Positions 32,417-41,618 of a stretch of DNA of 64,000 bases are shown here, piece after piece (position 1 is the stretch's first letter; every line of letters begins with the position of its first letter). The notes under the pieces were generated by a model. The model saw nothing but the letters and a program-made list of their open reading frames with translations. It ran no database searches and was not told the DNA's origin. Origin of the DNA: Halobellus inordinatus. GTDB lineage: Archaea > Halobacteriota > Halobacteria > Halobacteriales > Haloferacaceae. The translations under genes and the position numbers were made by a program. The DNA is taken from the NCBI RefSeq assembly GCF_024464655.1, contig NZ_JANHAV010000008.1, forward strand, positions 1 to 64,000. The letters run 5' to 3'.

Positions 32417-35092
32417 TTAGTTCCGTCCGCGCAGGAATCCGAGCACTCTGTAGTCGTGGTCGGGGGTGTACCGACGGAACAGCAGGCTGTTCGTCAGCAC
32501 CGACACCGACGACAGCGCCATCGCGCCCGCCGCCAGGATCGGTTGTAAGAGTCCCAGCGAGGCGAGCGGGATCATCGCGGTGTTGTACCCGAGCGCCCAG
32601 AAGAGGTTCTGCTTGATCTTCGCGAGCGTCCCCTCCGAGACCCGGATCGCTTTCACCACGTCGGTCGGGTCGTCACGCATCAGCGTCACGTCGGCCGCCT
32701 CGATGGCGACGTCCGTGCCCGAGCCGATGGCCGTGCCGACGAAGGCGGCCGCGAGCGCCGGCGCGTCGTTGACGCCGTCGCCGACCATCATCGCCTTCCG
32801 GCCCTCCGCCTGAATCGCGTCGACGGCGTCGGCCTTCCCGTCGGGGAGTACCTCCGCGCGGACGTTCTCGGGGTCGATGCCGACCTGCTCGGCGACCGCG
32901 CGGGCCGTCCGCTCGTTGTCGCCGGTGATCATCTGTACGTCGACGCCACGCTCTCGAAGCGCGCTGACGGCGGCGGCGGCGGTCTCTTTCACCGTGTCGG
33001 CGTCGGCGACGACGCCGAGGACCTCGCCGGTGACGTCGGCAGCTTCCGCGTCGGCGGGCACGCGCCCGACGAGCATCGCGGTCTTGCCCTCACTCTCCAG
33101 GCGGCGCATCGCGTCCTCGGCGAGCGCGGGGTCGATCCCGGCGTCTTCGAGGAGGCGGCGGTTGCCGACCAGGACAGTCTGTCCGTCGACGGTCGCACGG
33201 ACGCCGTGACCGGGGACGTTCTCGAAGTCGTCGCTGTCGGGGACGTCGATACCGCGCTCTCGCGCGCCGTCGACGATCGCCTGCGCGAGCGGGTGCTCGC
33301 TGTGCTGTTCGGCGGCGGCCGCCAGCCGAAGCACCTCGGTTTCGGGGGCGACGCGCTCGTCAGATTCCGCTGGATCGCCCGCAGCACCCTCGTCGCGGTC
33401 GACCTCACGGAGTTGACCGCCGTCCGGCGTGGGTTCGAGCGCGACGACGTCGGTCAGCGACATCTCGCCTTTCGTCAGCGTGCCGGTCTTGTCGAAGACG
33501 ACAGTGTCGACGTCGCGGACGCGTTCGAGTATGTCGCCGCCTTTGAACAGCACCCCGTTCTGGGCGCCGATCGAAGTTCCGACCATCGTCGCCGCGGGCG
33601 TCGCTAAGCCGAGCGCACAGGGACACGCGATCAGGACGGCGGACGCGAACACGAGGACCGCGAACTCGAGCGTCGAGACGGTGCCGCCGGCCGCGGCCGG
33701 GCCGCCGACCACGACGCCCCACAGCGGGAGCGCCTCGACGAAGCCGGCCAACTGCGCCGGGAACAGCATCCAGACCGTCGCCCAGAACAGGGCGTTGACG
33801 ATGACGGCGGGGACGAAGTACGCCGAGATCCGGTCGGCGAGGTTCTGGATCTCCGGCTGCCGCGACTGCGCTTCTTTGACCGTCTGGACGATCTGCTGGA
33901 TCGCCGTGTCGGAGCCGACTTTCGTCGCCTCGACGACGAGCACGCCGTTCTGGTTCACGGTCGAACCGACGACCTCGTCACCGTCCGCTTTCGAGACGGG
34001 GACAGACTCGCCGGTGACCATCGACTCGTCGACCGCGGACTCGCCGTCGACGACGACGCCGTCGGTCGGGATCTTCTCGCCGGGACGGACCTTCATCCGG
34101 TCGCCGACTGCGACGTCTTCGAGCGGGACCTCGCGCTCGGTGCCGTCGTCGTCGACGAGCGTGGCCGTGTCGGCCTCCATTTCGAGCAGCGACCGGAGCG
34201 CCTCGGATGCCTGGCCCTTCGAGCGCGCCTCGAGGTAGTTACCGAGCGTGATGAACACCAGGATGAGCGCGGCGGTGTCGAAGTACAGCCCCGCGTCCGG
34301 CAGGATGCCGAGCAGCGCGACGACGGAGTACAGATACGCCGTCGTGGAGCCGAGCGCGATGAGCACGTCCATATTTGCCGTGCCGTTCTTCACGATCGCC
34401 GTGTAGCTGTTCTCGTAGAACTCGCGGCCGAGAATGACCTGTACGGGCGTCGCGAGCGCGAACGCGACCCAGCCGAAGGGGAGGCTCGTTCCGGGAATCG
34501 CCTCCGGCACGGTGCCGGGTGCGAACAGGTGCAGCGCCAGCATCGCCAGAAGCGGCGTCGAGAGCGCGGCCCCGAAGAGCGTGAGTCGCTTCTGGCGACG
34601 GATCTCGGCTTTCCGAGCCACGTCGCGGGCGTCCTCACGGCTGCCCGCGTCGCCGTCGCCGCCGTCGTCGCCCTCGCGGACCGGCGCGTAGCCGGCGGCC
34701 GCGATGGCGTCGTAGAGGTCCTCCATCGTGACCTCGCCTGGATTGAACTCCACCTGCGCCTCGTCGGTCGCGAAGTTCACGTCCGCGCTGACGACGCCGG
34801 GCGTCGACTCCAGCGCCGTCCGGTTCGCCTCCGCGCAGTTGGCGCAGGACATATCCGTGATTGCGATCGAAACCGTCTCCGAGACCGGATCGTAGCCGGA
34901 CTCGACGATGGCGTCGTATATCTCACCGAGCGACGTCCGCTCGGGGTCGTACGTCACCGTCGCCTCGTCGGTGGCGAAGTTGACCGTCGCGTCCTCGACG
35001 CCGTCGAGTGCGTCCAGCGCTCCCTGTACCGACTGCGAACAGTTGGCACAGGACATTCCTCGGACGTCGAGGTGAGTTGTCCGTGTACTCAT
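32417..35092 (-). CDS. copA: Copper-exporting P1B-type ATPase
   Basis: An 891-residue heavy-metal ATPase. Two N-terminal metal-binding domains (CANC at 15-18 and again near 84) are followed by membrane helices, the transmembrane metal site [10 protein letters not shown] near 490, the phosphorylation motif DKTGTLT near 533, the HP pair (EHPLAQA) and [10 protein letters not shown]. The CPC motif and paired HMA domains fit Cu(I) export. It is downstream of an AsnC/TRASH regulator and near a CopZ-like gene. A 12-unit heptad repeat array fills the control region. The ATG at 35090-35092 is chosen; the upstream in-frame start lacks family support. Confidence 0.95.
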   Translation of the reverse strand: MSTRTTHLDVRGMSCANCSQSVQGALDALDGVEDATVNFATDEATVTYDPERTSLGEIYDAIVESGYDPVSETVSIAITDMSCANCAEANRTALESTPGVVSADVNFATDEAQVEFNPGEVTMEDLYDAIAAAGYAPVREGDDGGDGDAGSREDARDVARKAEIRRQKRLTLFGAALSTPLLAMLALHLFAPGTVPEAIPGTSLPFGWVAFALATPVQVILGREFYENSYTAIVKNGTANMDVLIALGSTTAYLYSVVALLGILPDAGLYFDTAALILVFITLGNYLEARSKGQASEALRSLLEMEADTATLVDDDGTEREVPLEDVAVGDRMKVRPGEKIPTDGVVVDGESAVDESMVTGESVPVSKADGDEVVGSTVNQNGVLVVEATKVGSDTAIQQIVQTVKEAQSRQPEIQNLADRISAYFVPAVIVNALFWATVWMLFPAQLAGFVEALPLWGVVVGGPAAAGGTVSTLEFAVLVFASAVLIACPCALGLATPAATMVGTSIGAQNGVLFKGGDILERVRDVDTVVFDKTGTLTKGEMSLTDVVALEPTPDGGQLREVDRDEGAAGDPAESDERVAPETEVLRLAAAAEQHSEHPLAQAIVDGARERGIDVPDSDDFENVPGHGVRATVDGQTVLVGNRRLLEDAGIDPALAEDAMRRLESEGKTAMLVGRVPADAEAADVTGEVLGVVADADTVKETAAAAVSALRERGVDVQMITGDNERTARAVAEQVGIDPENVRAEVLPDGKADAVDAIQAEGRKAMMVGDGVNDAPALAAAFVGTAIGSGTDVAIEAADVTLMRDDPTDVVKAIRVSEGTLAKIKQNLFWALGYNTAMIPLASLGLLQPILAAGAMALSSVSVLTNSLLFRRYTPDHDYRVLGFLRGRN

Positions 35093-35187
35093 CTTAGGTA
35101 GTACTAGGGGACCCTCTCTTACCTCGTTTGTCCCTTTCAGACCCGCGATATCCAAGCACCGAAACCTTCGAATCCAAAGTCAGATCG

Positions 35188-35271
35188 GTCAGCGATCAGC
35201 AACCAACGGTCAGCAGTCAGCGGTCGCCAGTCAGCGATCGGTGGTCAGCGGTCGGCAGTCGGCTGTCAGCG
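35188..35271 (-). repeat. Twelve degenerate 7-bp tandem repeats before copA
   Basis: From 35188 the plus strand reads in exact 7-bp steps: GTCAGCG, ATCAGCA, ACCAACG, GTCAGCA, GTCAGCG, GTCGCCA, GTCAGCG, ATCGGTG, GTCAGCG, GTCGGCA, GTCGGCT, GTCAGCG. It lies in the 184-bp gap between the regulator stop (35277) and the copA start (35092). Confidence 0.9.
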
Positions 35272-35276
35272 GACGG

Positions 35277-35870
35277 TTACGCCGCGTCGGCCTCGAACTG
35301 CTCGTAGCGCTCGCGGAACTGCGCCAGACAGGAGGGGCAACAGAAGTGGTAGCGCTCGCCGTCGAAGCGCTCGCTACGGCCCTCGCTCGTGACGGTGTTC
35401 CCGCACTCCGCACACGACAACGCGAACTCGGCGCCGCCGAGCGCCGGACTCCACTCGACGTCGCCGACGACGGTCACCTCGTAGTCGTCGACGCGAGAGA
35501 GGTCGACGAGGCGGTCGAGTTGCTCGCGCACGGCATCGGCGCGCAGGCGTGCGTGAAACACCACGTCGCCCTCGGCAGTGACGAAGACGTGTTCGACTGG
35601 CTCCGCACCGACGACGTCGTCGCGGACGGCCTCGACCACGTCGGAGGGGAGTTCCAGCGTCACGAGGACGGGCACCCCCGCGCGGAGTTGCGAGCGGTCG
35701 ACGTCGACGGTGAAGCGCCGGATGACGCCCGATTCGCGCAGTCGTTCCACCCGATCCGAAACGGCCGGTGGGGAGAGGTCGACCGACTCGGCGATGTCGC
35801 TGTAGGGGCGACGAGCGTCCTCTACGAGCAGTTCCAGGATACGAACGTCGGTCTCGTCGAGCGCGGACAT
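35277..35870 (-). CDS. AsnC/Lrp-type regulator with C-terminal TRASH metal-sensing domain
   Basis: A 197-residue regulator. Residues 5-60 are an AsnC helix-turn-helix (ETDVRILELLVEDARRPYSDIAESVDLSPPAVSDRVERL), 65-135 an Lrp-type ligand domain, and 152-190 a TRASH domain with CAEC near 153 and FCCPSC near 174 for metal binding. Such fusions are known as archaeal copper-responsive regulators next to copA. It lies directly upstream of copA on the same strand and divergent from the CopZ-like gene, so it likely controls both. The metal itself is inferred. Confidence 0.92.
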   Translation of the reverse strand: MSALDETDVRILELLVEDARRPYSDIAESVDLSPPAVSDRVERLRESGVIRRFTVDVDRSQLRAGVPVLVTLELPSDVVEAVRDDVVGAEPVEHVFVTAEGDVVFHARLRADAVREQLDRLVDLSRVDDYEVTVVGDVEWSPALGGAEFALSCAECGNTVTSEGRSERFDGERYHFCCPSCLAQFRERYEQFEADAA

Positions 35871-35913
35871 ACATACTGTTCGTGTCGACGGCTAAAGTAC
35901 GTTTGCCGGAACG

Positions 35914-35928
35914 CTTTCGTTTCGAAAG
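35914..35928. promoter_or_regulatory. Palindrome in the regulator/copZ divergent promoter
   Basis: CTTTCG TTT CGAAAG is a 6-bp perfect inverted repeat with a 3-bp spacer in the 128-bp gap between the TRASH regulator and the copZ-like gene. A TATA-like ACACATATCACAC follows at about 35967-35979 for copZ. The position suits an operator for autoregulation, but this is inference. Confidence 0.45.
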
Positions 35929-35998
35929 TCGCGGCGGGATCTGGTCGAAGAAGAAAAACCGAGAGACACATATCACACTAGGAGCAACGACGCGAGTG

Positions 35999-36202
35999 AT
36001 GAGCCAGACGCAGACGCTCACCGTCGACGGAATGAGTTGTGGCCACTGCGAACAGACGGTCGAAGACGCACTCCAGTCGGTTTCGGGCGTCGAATCGGTC
36101 GAGGCCGATCGCGAATCGGACGCCGTGACGGTCGAGGGCGACGCCGCCGTCGCGGATCTCGTCGACGCCGTGAACGACGCCGGCTACGACGCTTCGGCCT
36201 GA
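35999..36202 (+). CDS. CopZ-like copper chaperone (HMA domain)
   Basis: A 67-residue single heavy-metal-associated domain with GMSCGHCEQTV (CxxC at residues 14-17) in a beta-alpha-beta-beta-alpha-beta pattern, ending DAVNDAGYDASA. It would bind Cu(I) and deliver it to the HMA domains of CopA or to the TRASH regulator. It is divergent from the regulator gene and close to copA, completing a sensor-chaperone-pump set. Confidence 0.93.
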   Translation: MSQTQTLTVDGMSCGHCEQTVEDALQSVSGVESVEADRESDAVTVEGDAAVADLVDAVNDAGYDASA

Positions 36203-36228
36203 GTCGGGACGAGCGCCCGGGTCGCCGA

Positions 36229-36678
36229 CTACTGCTCCTGTTCGAGCCGATCCCGCCGGCGCTCGAACTCCTCCTCGGAGAGGTCGCCGCGAGCGTACGC
36301 CTGCCGCAGTTCTCGAATCGCCGGATCAGGGCGGTCCGCGGCGACCGCGCGGTAGAGGAGGTATCCGCCGCCGATCAGCGCGACGAGGAGGAGGAGTCGC
36401 CACACCACCGCGACGAGGAGCCACCAGCCGGATGTCGACCCCATCATTCCGCTTCCCGTCCAGGTGTCGTGCATCGGCCCCCACATCCCGCCGGTCATCC
36501 CGCTCCCCCATCCCATCGTGCTACCGCCCACTCCGAGCAGGAGTGGCCCGACGAGGAGGAGCGCACCGACGGCGACCGCCCAACCGAAGAGTACCGCCGG
36601 CTCCGAGACGATCGGAACGAGTGCTTCCCGGGCCGGGTCGACCGCGTGCGTCAGTCGGCCGATGAACGTCCCGAGCAT
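36229..36678 (-). CDS. Membrane protein with Met/Gly/Trp-rich loop and SHOCT tail
   Basis: A 149-residue protein. Hydrophobic segments lie at about 28-50 and 85-110; between them is a loop very rich in Met, Gly and Trp (MGWGSGMTGGMWGPMHDTW). The C-terminus IRELRQAYARGDLSEEEFERRRDRLEQ is a SHOCT domain, a short helical oligomerisation module. Methionine-rich extracellular loops often bind Cu(I), and the gene converges with the copZ-like gene, so a copper role is plausible but unproven. Confidence 0.75.
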   Translation of the reverse strand: MLGTFIGRLTHAVDPAREALVPIVSEPAVLFGWAVAVGALLLVGPLLLGVGGSTMGWGSGMTGGMWGPMHDTWTGSGMMGSTSGWWLLVAVVWRLLLLVALIGGGYLLYRAVAADRPDPAIRELRQAYARGDLSEEEFERRRDRLEQEQ

Positions 36679-36792
36679 CCGTTTTTATGACGGCACACAG
36701 ACACAAGGGCGTGGCGGTCAGACGCGCGATGGACGACGAGCGAATGAGTAACCTCGAAACGTATATCAACGCTCCGGGAGACTCCGAGGCAG

Positions 36793-38634
36793 ATGTCGCC
36801 TTTCGGGGTGCCCGGCGTGGCCGTCGTGTTCGCGCTGGTCGTCCTCGCCCTCGTCGCGTTCGTGACGGAGGTCGTCCCCAACGACGTCACAGCGATCGGA
36901 ATCGTCGCCGCGCTGGTCGTCCTCGAACCGTGGACCGGAGTGGACGCGAGGACCGCCATCTCCGGATTCGCCAATCCGGCGACTGTCACGATCATCGCGA
37001 TGTATATGCTGAGTGCGGGGATCCAGGAGACGGGACTGATCAAGCTGCTCGGCGTCGTCCTCGCGGATCTGACCGAGGGCAGTGAGTTCCGCGCGCTCGT
37101 TGCGACGGTCTGTACGACCGGGCCGATCGCCGGCTTCGTCAACAACACGCCCGTCGTCGCCGTCTTCATCCCGATGATCACTGACCTGGCCAGGCGGACG
37201 AACACCAGTCCCTCGAAGCTCCTCTTGCCGCTGTCGTATGCGGCGATCCTCGGCGGAACGCTCACGCTCGTCGGGACGGCGACGAACATCCTCGCGAGCG
37301 ACTTCGCCCGCGTGCTCATCGACGGACGTGACGGGATCGGAGTCTTCGAGTTCACCGGCCTCGGCGCGGTGCTGCTGGTCGTCGGGAGCGCCTACCTCCT
37401 GACGGTCGGACGACGACTCACGCCCGCGCGGATTCCGGCCGACGCCGACCGCGTCTCGGAGTTCGACCTCTCGGACTACCTCGCGTTTATGCGGGTACGC
37501 GAGGGGTCGGTCGCCGTCGGGGCTGCGTTCGACGCCTTCGACGCGGAGCATCCGGACGTTCGGCTCCTGCAGTTGCGACGCGGCGGGACGGGCATCGCCG
37601 GTCCGCACAGCGATATGCCGATCGAAGCGGGCGACGTCCTCGTCGTCCACGGGTCCGTCCAGGCCGTCAATCGGTTCCGCGAGGAGGCGGACGTGAGCCA
37701 CCTGCTTCGGGAGTCGGTCACGCAGGACACCTTCGAGACGTCGGCCACCGACAGCACGCTGGCCCGCGCGCTGGTGTCCGAAGGCTCGCGGCACGTGGGC
37801 GAGACGGTCGCCGAGACGGGGTTCGGCGAGTACCACCAGACGACGGTGTTGGCGATCCGCCGCGAGGGCGACCTGATCCGTACCGAGATCAGCGAGGCGA
37901 CGCTGCAGGCCGGCGATCTGCTCTTGTTGCGGACGACGCCGGCGTCGCTGCGCTACTTCAGCGACACCGGCGAACTGCTCGTGATCGACGAGCGCGGCCT
38001 CGAAGAGCAACTCGGTGACGAGGGCGACGCGCTTCCGCCGGTGTCGTCGACCGCGCCAGTCGCGGTCGGAATCCTGCTCGGCGTCGTCGCGATCGCCGCG
38101 CTCGATCTGTTGCCGATCGTGATCGCCGCGCTCGCCGGCGTCGTCGCGATGGTCGTGACGGGGTGTCTCTCCACGTCGGACGCCTACGATGCCGTCTCCT
38201 GGAACGTGATCTTCTTGCTGGCAGGCGTCATTCCACTCGGGGTCGCACTCACGGAGACCGGCGGGGCGGCCCTGCTGGCAGAACTCCTCGTCGCTATCGG
38301 CGGCCTGCTCCCGCATACGGCGGTGCTGTTCGTGCTCTACGTGGCTGTGGGGTTGCTGGCGAGCGTCATCACGCCCGTCGCGACCGCGGTGCTCGCGATT
38401 CCGGTCGCCGTCGACGCGGCCGCACGCCTCGGCGCGAACGAGTTCGCGTTCCTGCTGGGGGCGATGTTTGCGTCCGCGACATCGTTCGTGACGCCGGTCG
38501 GTTATCAGACGAACCTGATGGTCTACGGTCCCGGCGGCTACGAGTTCACCGACTTCGTACGCGTCGGCGGGCCGCTCCAGTTGCTCTTGGCGGTCGTGGG
38601 GACGGCCGGAATCGCGGTTCTCTGGGGCGTGTAG
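36793..38634 (+). CDS. SLC13-family (DASS) transporter with two RCK_C domains
   Basis: A 613-residue membrane protein with 11-12 hydrophobic segments. The SLC13-like pattern is seen in [25 protein letters not shown] and [15 protein letters not shown] (first half) and [28 protein letters not shown]-like sequence near the end. Between the halves, residues 215-400 form two TrkA-C/RCK_C domains ([12 protein letters not shown] and [14 protein letters not shown] regions) that may bind a ligand and gate transport. Such proteins carry sulfate, dicarboxylates or other anions with Na+. The following siroheme reductase gene makes sulfate attractive, but it is on the other strand. Confidence 0.88.
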   Translation: [613 protein letters not shown]

Positions 38635-38641
38635 TGGCAGG

Positions 38642-38646
38642 AAAAA
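38642..38646 (-). terminator. T-run after the DUF6360-type gene
   Basis: The reverse strand reads TTTTT 11 bases after the stop codon of the small gene that follows the siroheme reductase, in a CTTTCTTTTTCC context. Confidence 0.4.
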
Positions 38647-38656
38647 GAAAGAGAGA

Positions 38657-38941
38657 TCAGCGATCAGTCGCGCCGTCGACGTCGTCGGCGTACGAGTACA
38701 GCGCGTCCGCGAGCGTCCGTGCTTCCGTCGCAGAGAGCGTGACCTCGTCGGCGTGCGCCGGGAGCGAGTCGAGTTGGGCGTTGTCGAGTTCGAGTTGGAG
38801 CGTCACGTGATCGGGGTCCTCTCGCGGCGCGGTGACGTTCAGGACGGCGAGCGCCTCGTTCTCGAAGTCGTGACCGCGTGCAGTGGCGTCGACGAGGTCG
38901 AGCGTCGTGTAGGCGTTCACCTTGAGGAGGCGGTCCGGCAT
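38657..38941 (-). CDS. Small haloarchaeal protein next to siroheme reductase (DUF6360-type)
   Basis: A 94-residue soluble protein beginning MPDRLLKVNAYTTLDLVDATARGHDFENEALAVLNV, which I remember as the DUF6360 family. It has alternating strands and a C-terminal helix (TLSATEARTLADALYSYADDV). It lies 7 bp after the siroheme reductase gene on the same strand, so the two form one transcript. Its role is unknown; the constant neighbour suggests an accessory role in nitrite/sulfite reduction. Confidence 0.75.
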   Translation of the reverse strand: MPDRLLKVNAYTTLDLVDATARGHDFENEALAVLNVTAPREDPDHVTLQLELDNAQLDSLPAHADEVTLSATEARTLADALYSYADDVDGATDR

Positions 38942-38948
38942 CGTCGGC

Positions 38949-40697
38949 TCAGTCGTCCGCCGGCGTGGGCGGGGCCGCGTCCATCCCGTCCTCCCCGGCG
39001 TAGGGGTACCACGTCATCTTCGTGTTGTGCAGCATCGGGTCCTCGTAGTCCGTCTCCTCGGGTTCGACGAAGGCGTCGAGTTCCGCGTCCTCGTGGCGGT
39101 CGACGAACGCGCGGAAGGATTCCCCATCGTCGCGCTCGGCGGCGAAGCTGTCGATCAGGTTCGCGATCGCACCGGGGACCTCGTCGGCCGGGACGCGCTG
39201 GGTGACCCAGCGGGCGAACTGCGGTTCCTCGCCGAGGCCGCCGCCGAGACCGACGTCGAGCGCCTCGACCGCCTCGCCGTTCTTGCGGGTCTTCATCCCG
39301 CGGAGGCTCACGTCGGCGATCTGCGGCTGCGCGCAGGAGGCCGTACATCCCGAGAGGTGGATGTGGAACTCCTCGACGTCGTCGGGCAGGTCGACGTTCT
39401 CCTTCAGCCAGCGCGCGAAGCGGACCTGGCGATTCTTCGTCTCGACGATCGAGAGCGAACAGAACTCGGTGCCCGTACAGGCGACCGAGCCGCGCATGAA
39501 CGGCGAGGGCTCGGGCGAGTAGCGTTCGAAGAGCGGCTCGGCGAGGAAGTCATCGAGGTCGGCCTCGGGGACGTCGGTCACGATGACGTTCTGCCGCTGG
39601 GAGAGCCGAACTTCGCCGGAACCGTACTCGTCGGCGAGGTCGGCGAGGTCGAGGACGTCGGCGGCACCCATCCGGCCGACGAGGACGTTGAGCCCGACGA
39701 AGTACTTCCCATCTCGCTGCTCGTGGACCCCGACGAGGTCGTTGCGCTCGCCCTCGCCGGTGTTGTAGGTGTACTCCTCGCGGACGTCGCGGCCGGCGGT
39801 GTGCAGCTCGAAGTCGACGTACTCCTCCTGGAGCGTCTCGCGGACTTGCTCGGCTCCCCACTCGTCGACGAGGAACTTGATCCGGGCGTTGTAACGGTCC
39901 TCGCGGTCACCGTTGTCACGGAAGAGCGCCGAGAGGCCGCCAGCGACGGCCGGGACGTTCTCGGGGCGCACCCACACGTCGATGTCGCGGGCGAACCGCG
40001 GCTCGTTGCGAGCGAGGCCGCCGCCGACGCGGACGTTGAAGCCGACGACGTCCTCGCCGTCGATCTCCTTGTACGCCGGCTCGAACGCGAGGTCGTTGAT
40101 GTCGCCCTGCCCAGAACCGTCGGCGGAGCCGGTGACTGAGACCTTCCACTTCCGCGGGAGGTTCGAGTGGTCGTCGTCGCCTTTGAACGTCTCGTTGAGT
40201 TCGCGGATGACGGACCAGGCGTCGACGACTTCCTGGCCGTCCTTGCCGGCGACGGGGTTCCCGACGATGTTCCGCCAGGAGTCGCCACACGCCTGCTGGG
40301 TGGAGAGCCCGTTCGCCTCCAGTTTCTCGAAGATCGCCGGCACGTCCGAGAGTTCGATCCAGTGCAGTTGGATCGACTGCCGGGTGGTGAAGTCGGCGTA
40401 GGCGTCGCCGAAGATCGGGTTCGTGCCCGGTCCGGTCGCGTACTCGTTCGCGATCTCGCCGACGACGCGCAGTTGTCCCGGTTCGAGCACGCCGTTCGGC
40501 GTCCCGATCCGCATCATAAAGTAACCCTCCTGGCCGTTCCGCTGGTGGTACAGTCCCCACCACTTGAAGCGCTCGAACCACGCGTCGCGCTCGTCGTCGG
40601 GGATGGCATCGTAGCCCTCCTCGGCGAACCTGAACAGGTGTTCGCGTATCTCGTTCCCGTAGACCTCTGATTTCCAGTTCTCGACGTCCGTTGGCAT
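38949..40697 (-). CDS. Ferredoxin-type nitrite/sulfite reductase (siroheme enzyme)
   Basis: A 582-residue protein made of two ferredoxin-like/siroheme repeats. The first half carries TTRQSIQLHWIELSDVPAIFEKLEANGL. The cluster-binding cysteines lie in CTGTEFC and CTASC near residues 407 and 451, the C-x5-C plus C-x3-C pattern that bridges siroheme and the 4Fe-4S cluster. The length fits haloarchaeal assimilatory nitrite reductase (NirA-like), but sulfite reductase is very similar and cannot be excluded. No nitrate reductase gene is in the window. Electrons probably come from ferredoxin. Confidence 0.9.
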   Translation of the reverse strand: MPTDVENWKSEVYGNEIREHLFRFAEEGYDAIPDDERDAWFERFKWWGLYHQRNGQEGYFMMRIGTPNGVLEPGQLRVVGEIANEYATGPGTNPIFGDAYADFTTRQSIQLHWIELSDVPAIFEKLEANGLSTQQACGDSWRNIVGNPVAGKDGQEVVDAWSVIRELNETFKGDDDHSNLPRKWKVSVTGSADGSGQGDINDLAFEPAYKEIDGEDVVGFNVRVGGGLARNEPRFARDIDVWVRPENVPAVAGGLSALFRDNGDREDRYNARIKFLVDEWGAEQVRETLQEEYVDFELHTAGRDVREEYTYNTGEGERNDLVGVHEQRDGKYFVGLNVLVGRMGAADVLDLADLADEYGSGEVRLSQRQNVIVTDVPEADLDDFLAEPLFERYSPEPSPFMRGSVACTGTEFCSLSIVETKNRQVRFARWLKENVDLPDDVEEFHIHLSGCTASCAQPQIADVSLRGMKTRKNGEAVEALDVGLGGGLGEEPQFARWVTQRVPADEVPGAIANLIDSFAAERDDGESFRAFVDRHEDAELDAFVEPEETDYEDPMLHNTKMTWYPYAGEDGMDAAPPTPADD

Positions 40698-40742
40698 CTT
40701 ATCGGACCCAGGAGACCGATACTCAAAGGCGAACGCGTGCCG

Positions 40743-41177
40743 TCAACCCTGCCCGGTGCTCCCGCTATCCGGAGAATGTTGCCCACTCTTTGGGGATCGG
40801 GGTCGGAGAACGCTCTCGCGGTCGATATCTTCGAATGCACCGTCGACGACCCGGCCGACGGGCACCCAGCCGGTCGTCGCTTTCGTCCCGCAGGCGATGC
40901 ACTGACCGTAGACGCGGACTTCGACCGTTCGGCCGTCGATACCGACCTCCAGGAAGTTCTCGACGACCAGATCCGAGAGGTCACACCCGCAGAATCCCGG
41001 GGCGTCGAGCCGCCAGAGTTCGCTCACGCTCACCTGCCGCGTGTCGTCGACAGAGAGCCACGCACCGTCGTCGAGGATACGAAGTCGAGTCGTCACACGA
41101 CTGGCTACGCGCTCGGGAGCCCCGTCTCTGACGGCGGTCACAAAGGGCGACGCTGTCGGTGACGCCGTCTCGCACAC
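40743..41177 (-). CDS. Unrecognised four-cysteine protein upstream of the siroheme reductase
   Basis: A frame of about 144 residues from a GTG at 41177 (a shorter GTG start at MTTRLRILDD is also possible; no ATG is available). The core DTRQVSVSELWRLDAPGFCGCDLSDLVVENFLEVGIDGRTVEV ends with CIACG, so CGC and CxxC could bind a metal. The C-terminal 30 residues are Ser/Pro/Gly-rich and look disordered. It is 45 bp from the reductase start on the same strand, so cotranscription is possible. I do not recognise a family. Confidence 0.6.
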   Translation of the reverse strand: MCETASPTASPFVTAVRDGAPERVASRVTTRLRILDDGAWLSVDDTRQVSVSELWRLDAPGFCGCDLSDLVVENFLEVGIDGRTVEVRVYGQCIACGTKATTGWVPVGRVVDGAFEDIDRESVLRPRSPKSGQHSPDSGSTGQG

Positions 41178-41313
41178 AATACCCGCGCTGTCGGTCGGTT
41201 TTGGCCTATAGGAGTCGTCGTAGAAGCCGGAACGGAGTTCCGGTATCCGGGAGTAGTGGTCCGATTTACTCCGGAAGCGACCCTTATGCGGAGCGGGGGC
41301 ATACGCGGATTCG

Positions 41314-41460
41314 ATGACCGACCTGGTCCCGACAGACGACTGCGCTTCGATCGAGAGCCCCCTCGGGGGGCAGCGACAGCACGCCCCCGCCGACGTCGCC
41401 CCCGAGCTGTACGGCCGACGAGAGGAACCGGCGAGCGACCACGCGACACCGACCCAATGA
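41314..41460 (+). CDS. Small unknown protein (48 aa), first of an overlapping pair
   Basis: The ATG at 41314 opens a 48-residue frame, MTDLVPTDDCASIESPLGG onward, ending PASDHATPTQ. Its TGA overlaps the next start codon (ATGA at 41457-41460). It has one cysteine and no hydrophobic segment. Codon use is GC3-rich, like its neighbours. A TATA-like GGCCTATAGG lies about 100 bases upstream. Not recognised. Confidence 0.5.
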   Translation: MTDLVPTDDCASIESPLGGQRQHAPADVAPELYGRREEPASDHATPTQ

Positions 41461-41618
41461 GCCAGACGAAAGACTCCGACGACGACGCGACGGACCGAAT
41501 CGGCGACCGCGACACCGCCGAGTACGACCACCTCGACGACCTCTCCGACGGGGCGGGCTGCACCGAAGTCTGGGAGCACCTCTCGGACAGCCGCGAGGAA
41601 CCCGCCGCGAGCGACTGA
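41457..41618 (+). CDS. Small acidic unknown protein (53 aa), second of the pair
   Basis: A 53-residue, very acidic protein (MSQTKDSDDDATDRIGDRD) with a short core GAGCTEVWEHLSDSREE. It starts inside the stop codon of the previous small frame, an arrangement typical of coupled genes. Its TGA (41616-41618) is also the left target repeat of element C2. No family recognised. Confidence 0.6.
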   Translation: MSQTKDSDDDATDRIGDRDTAEYDHLDDLSDGAGCTEVWEHLSDSREEPAASD

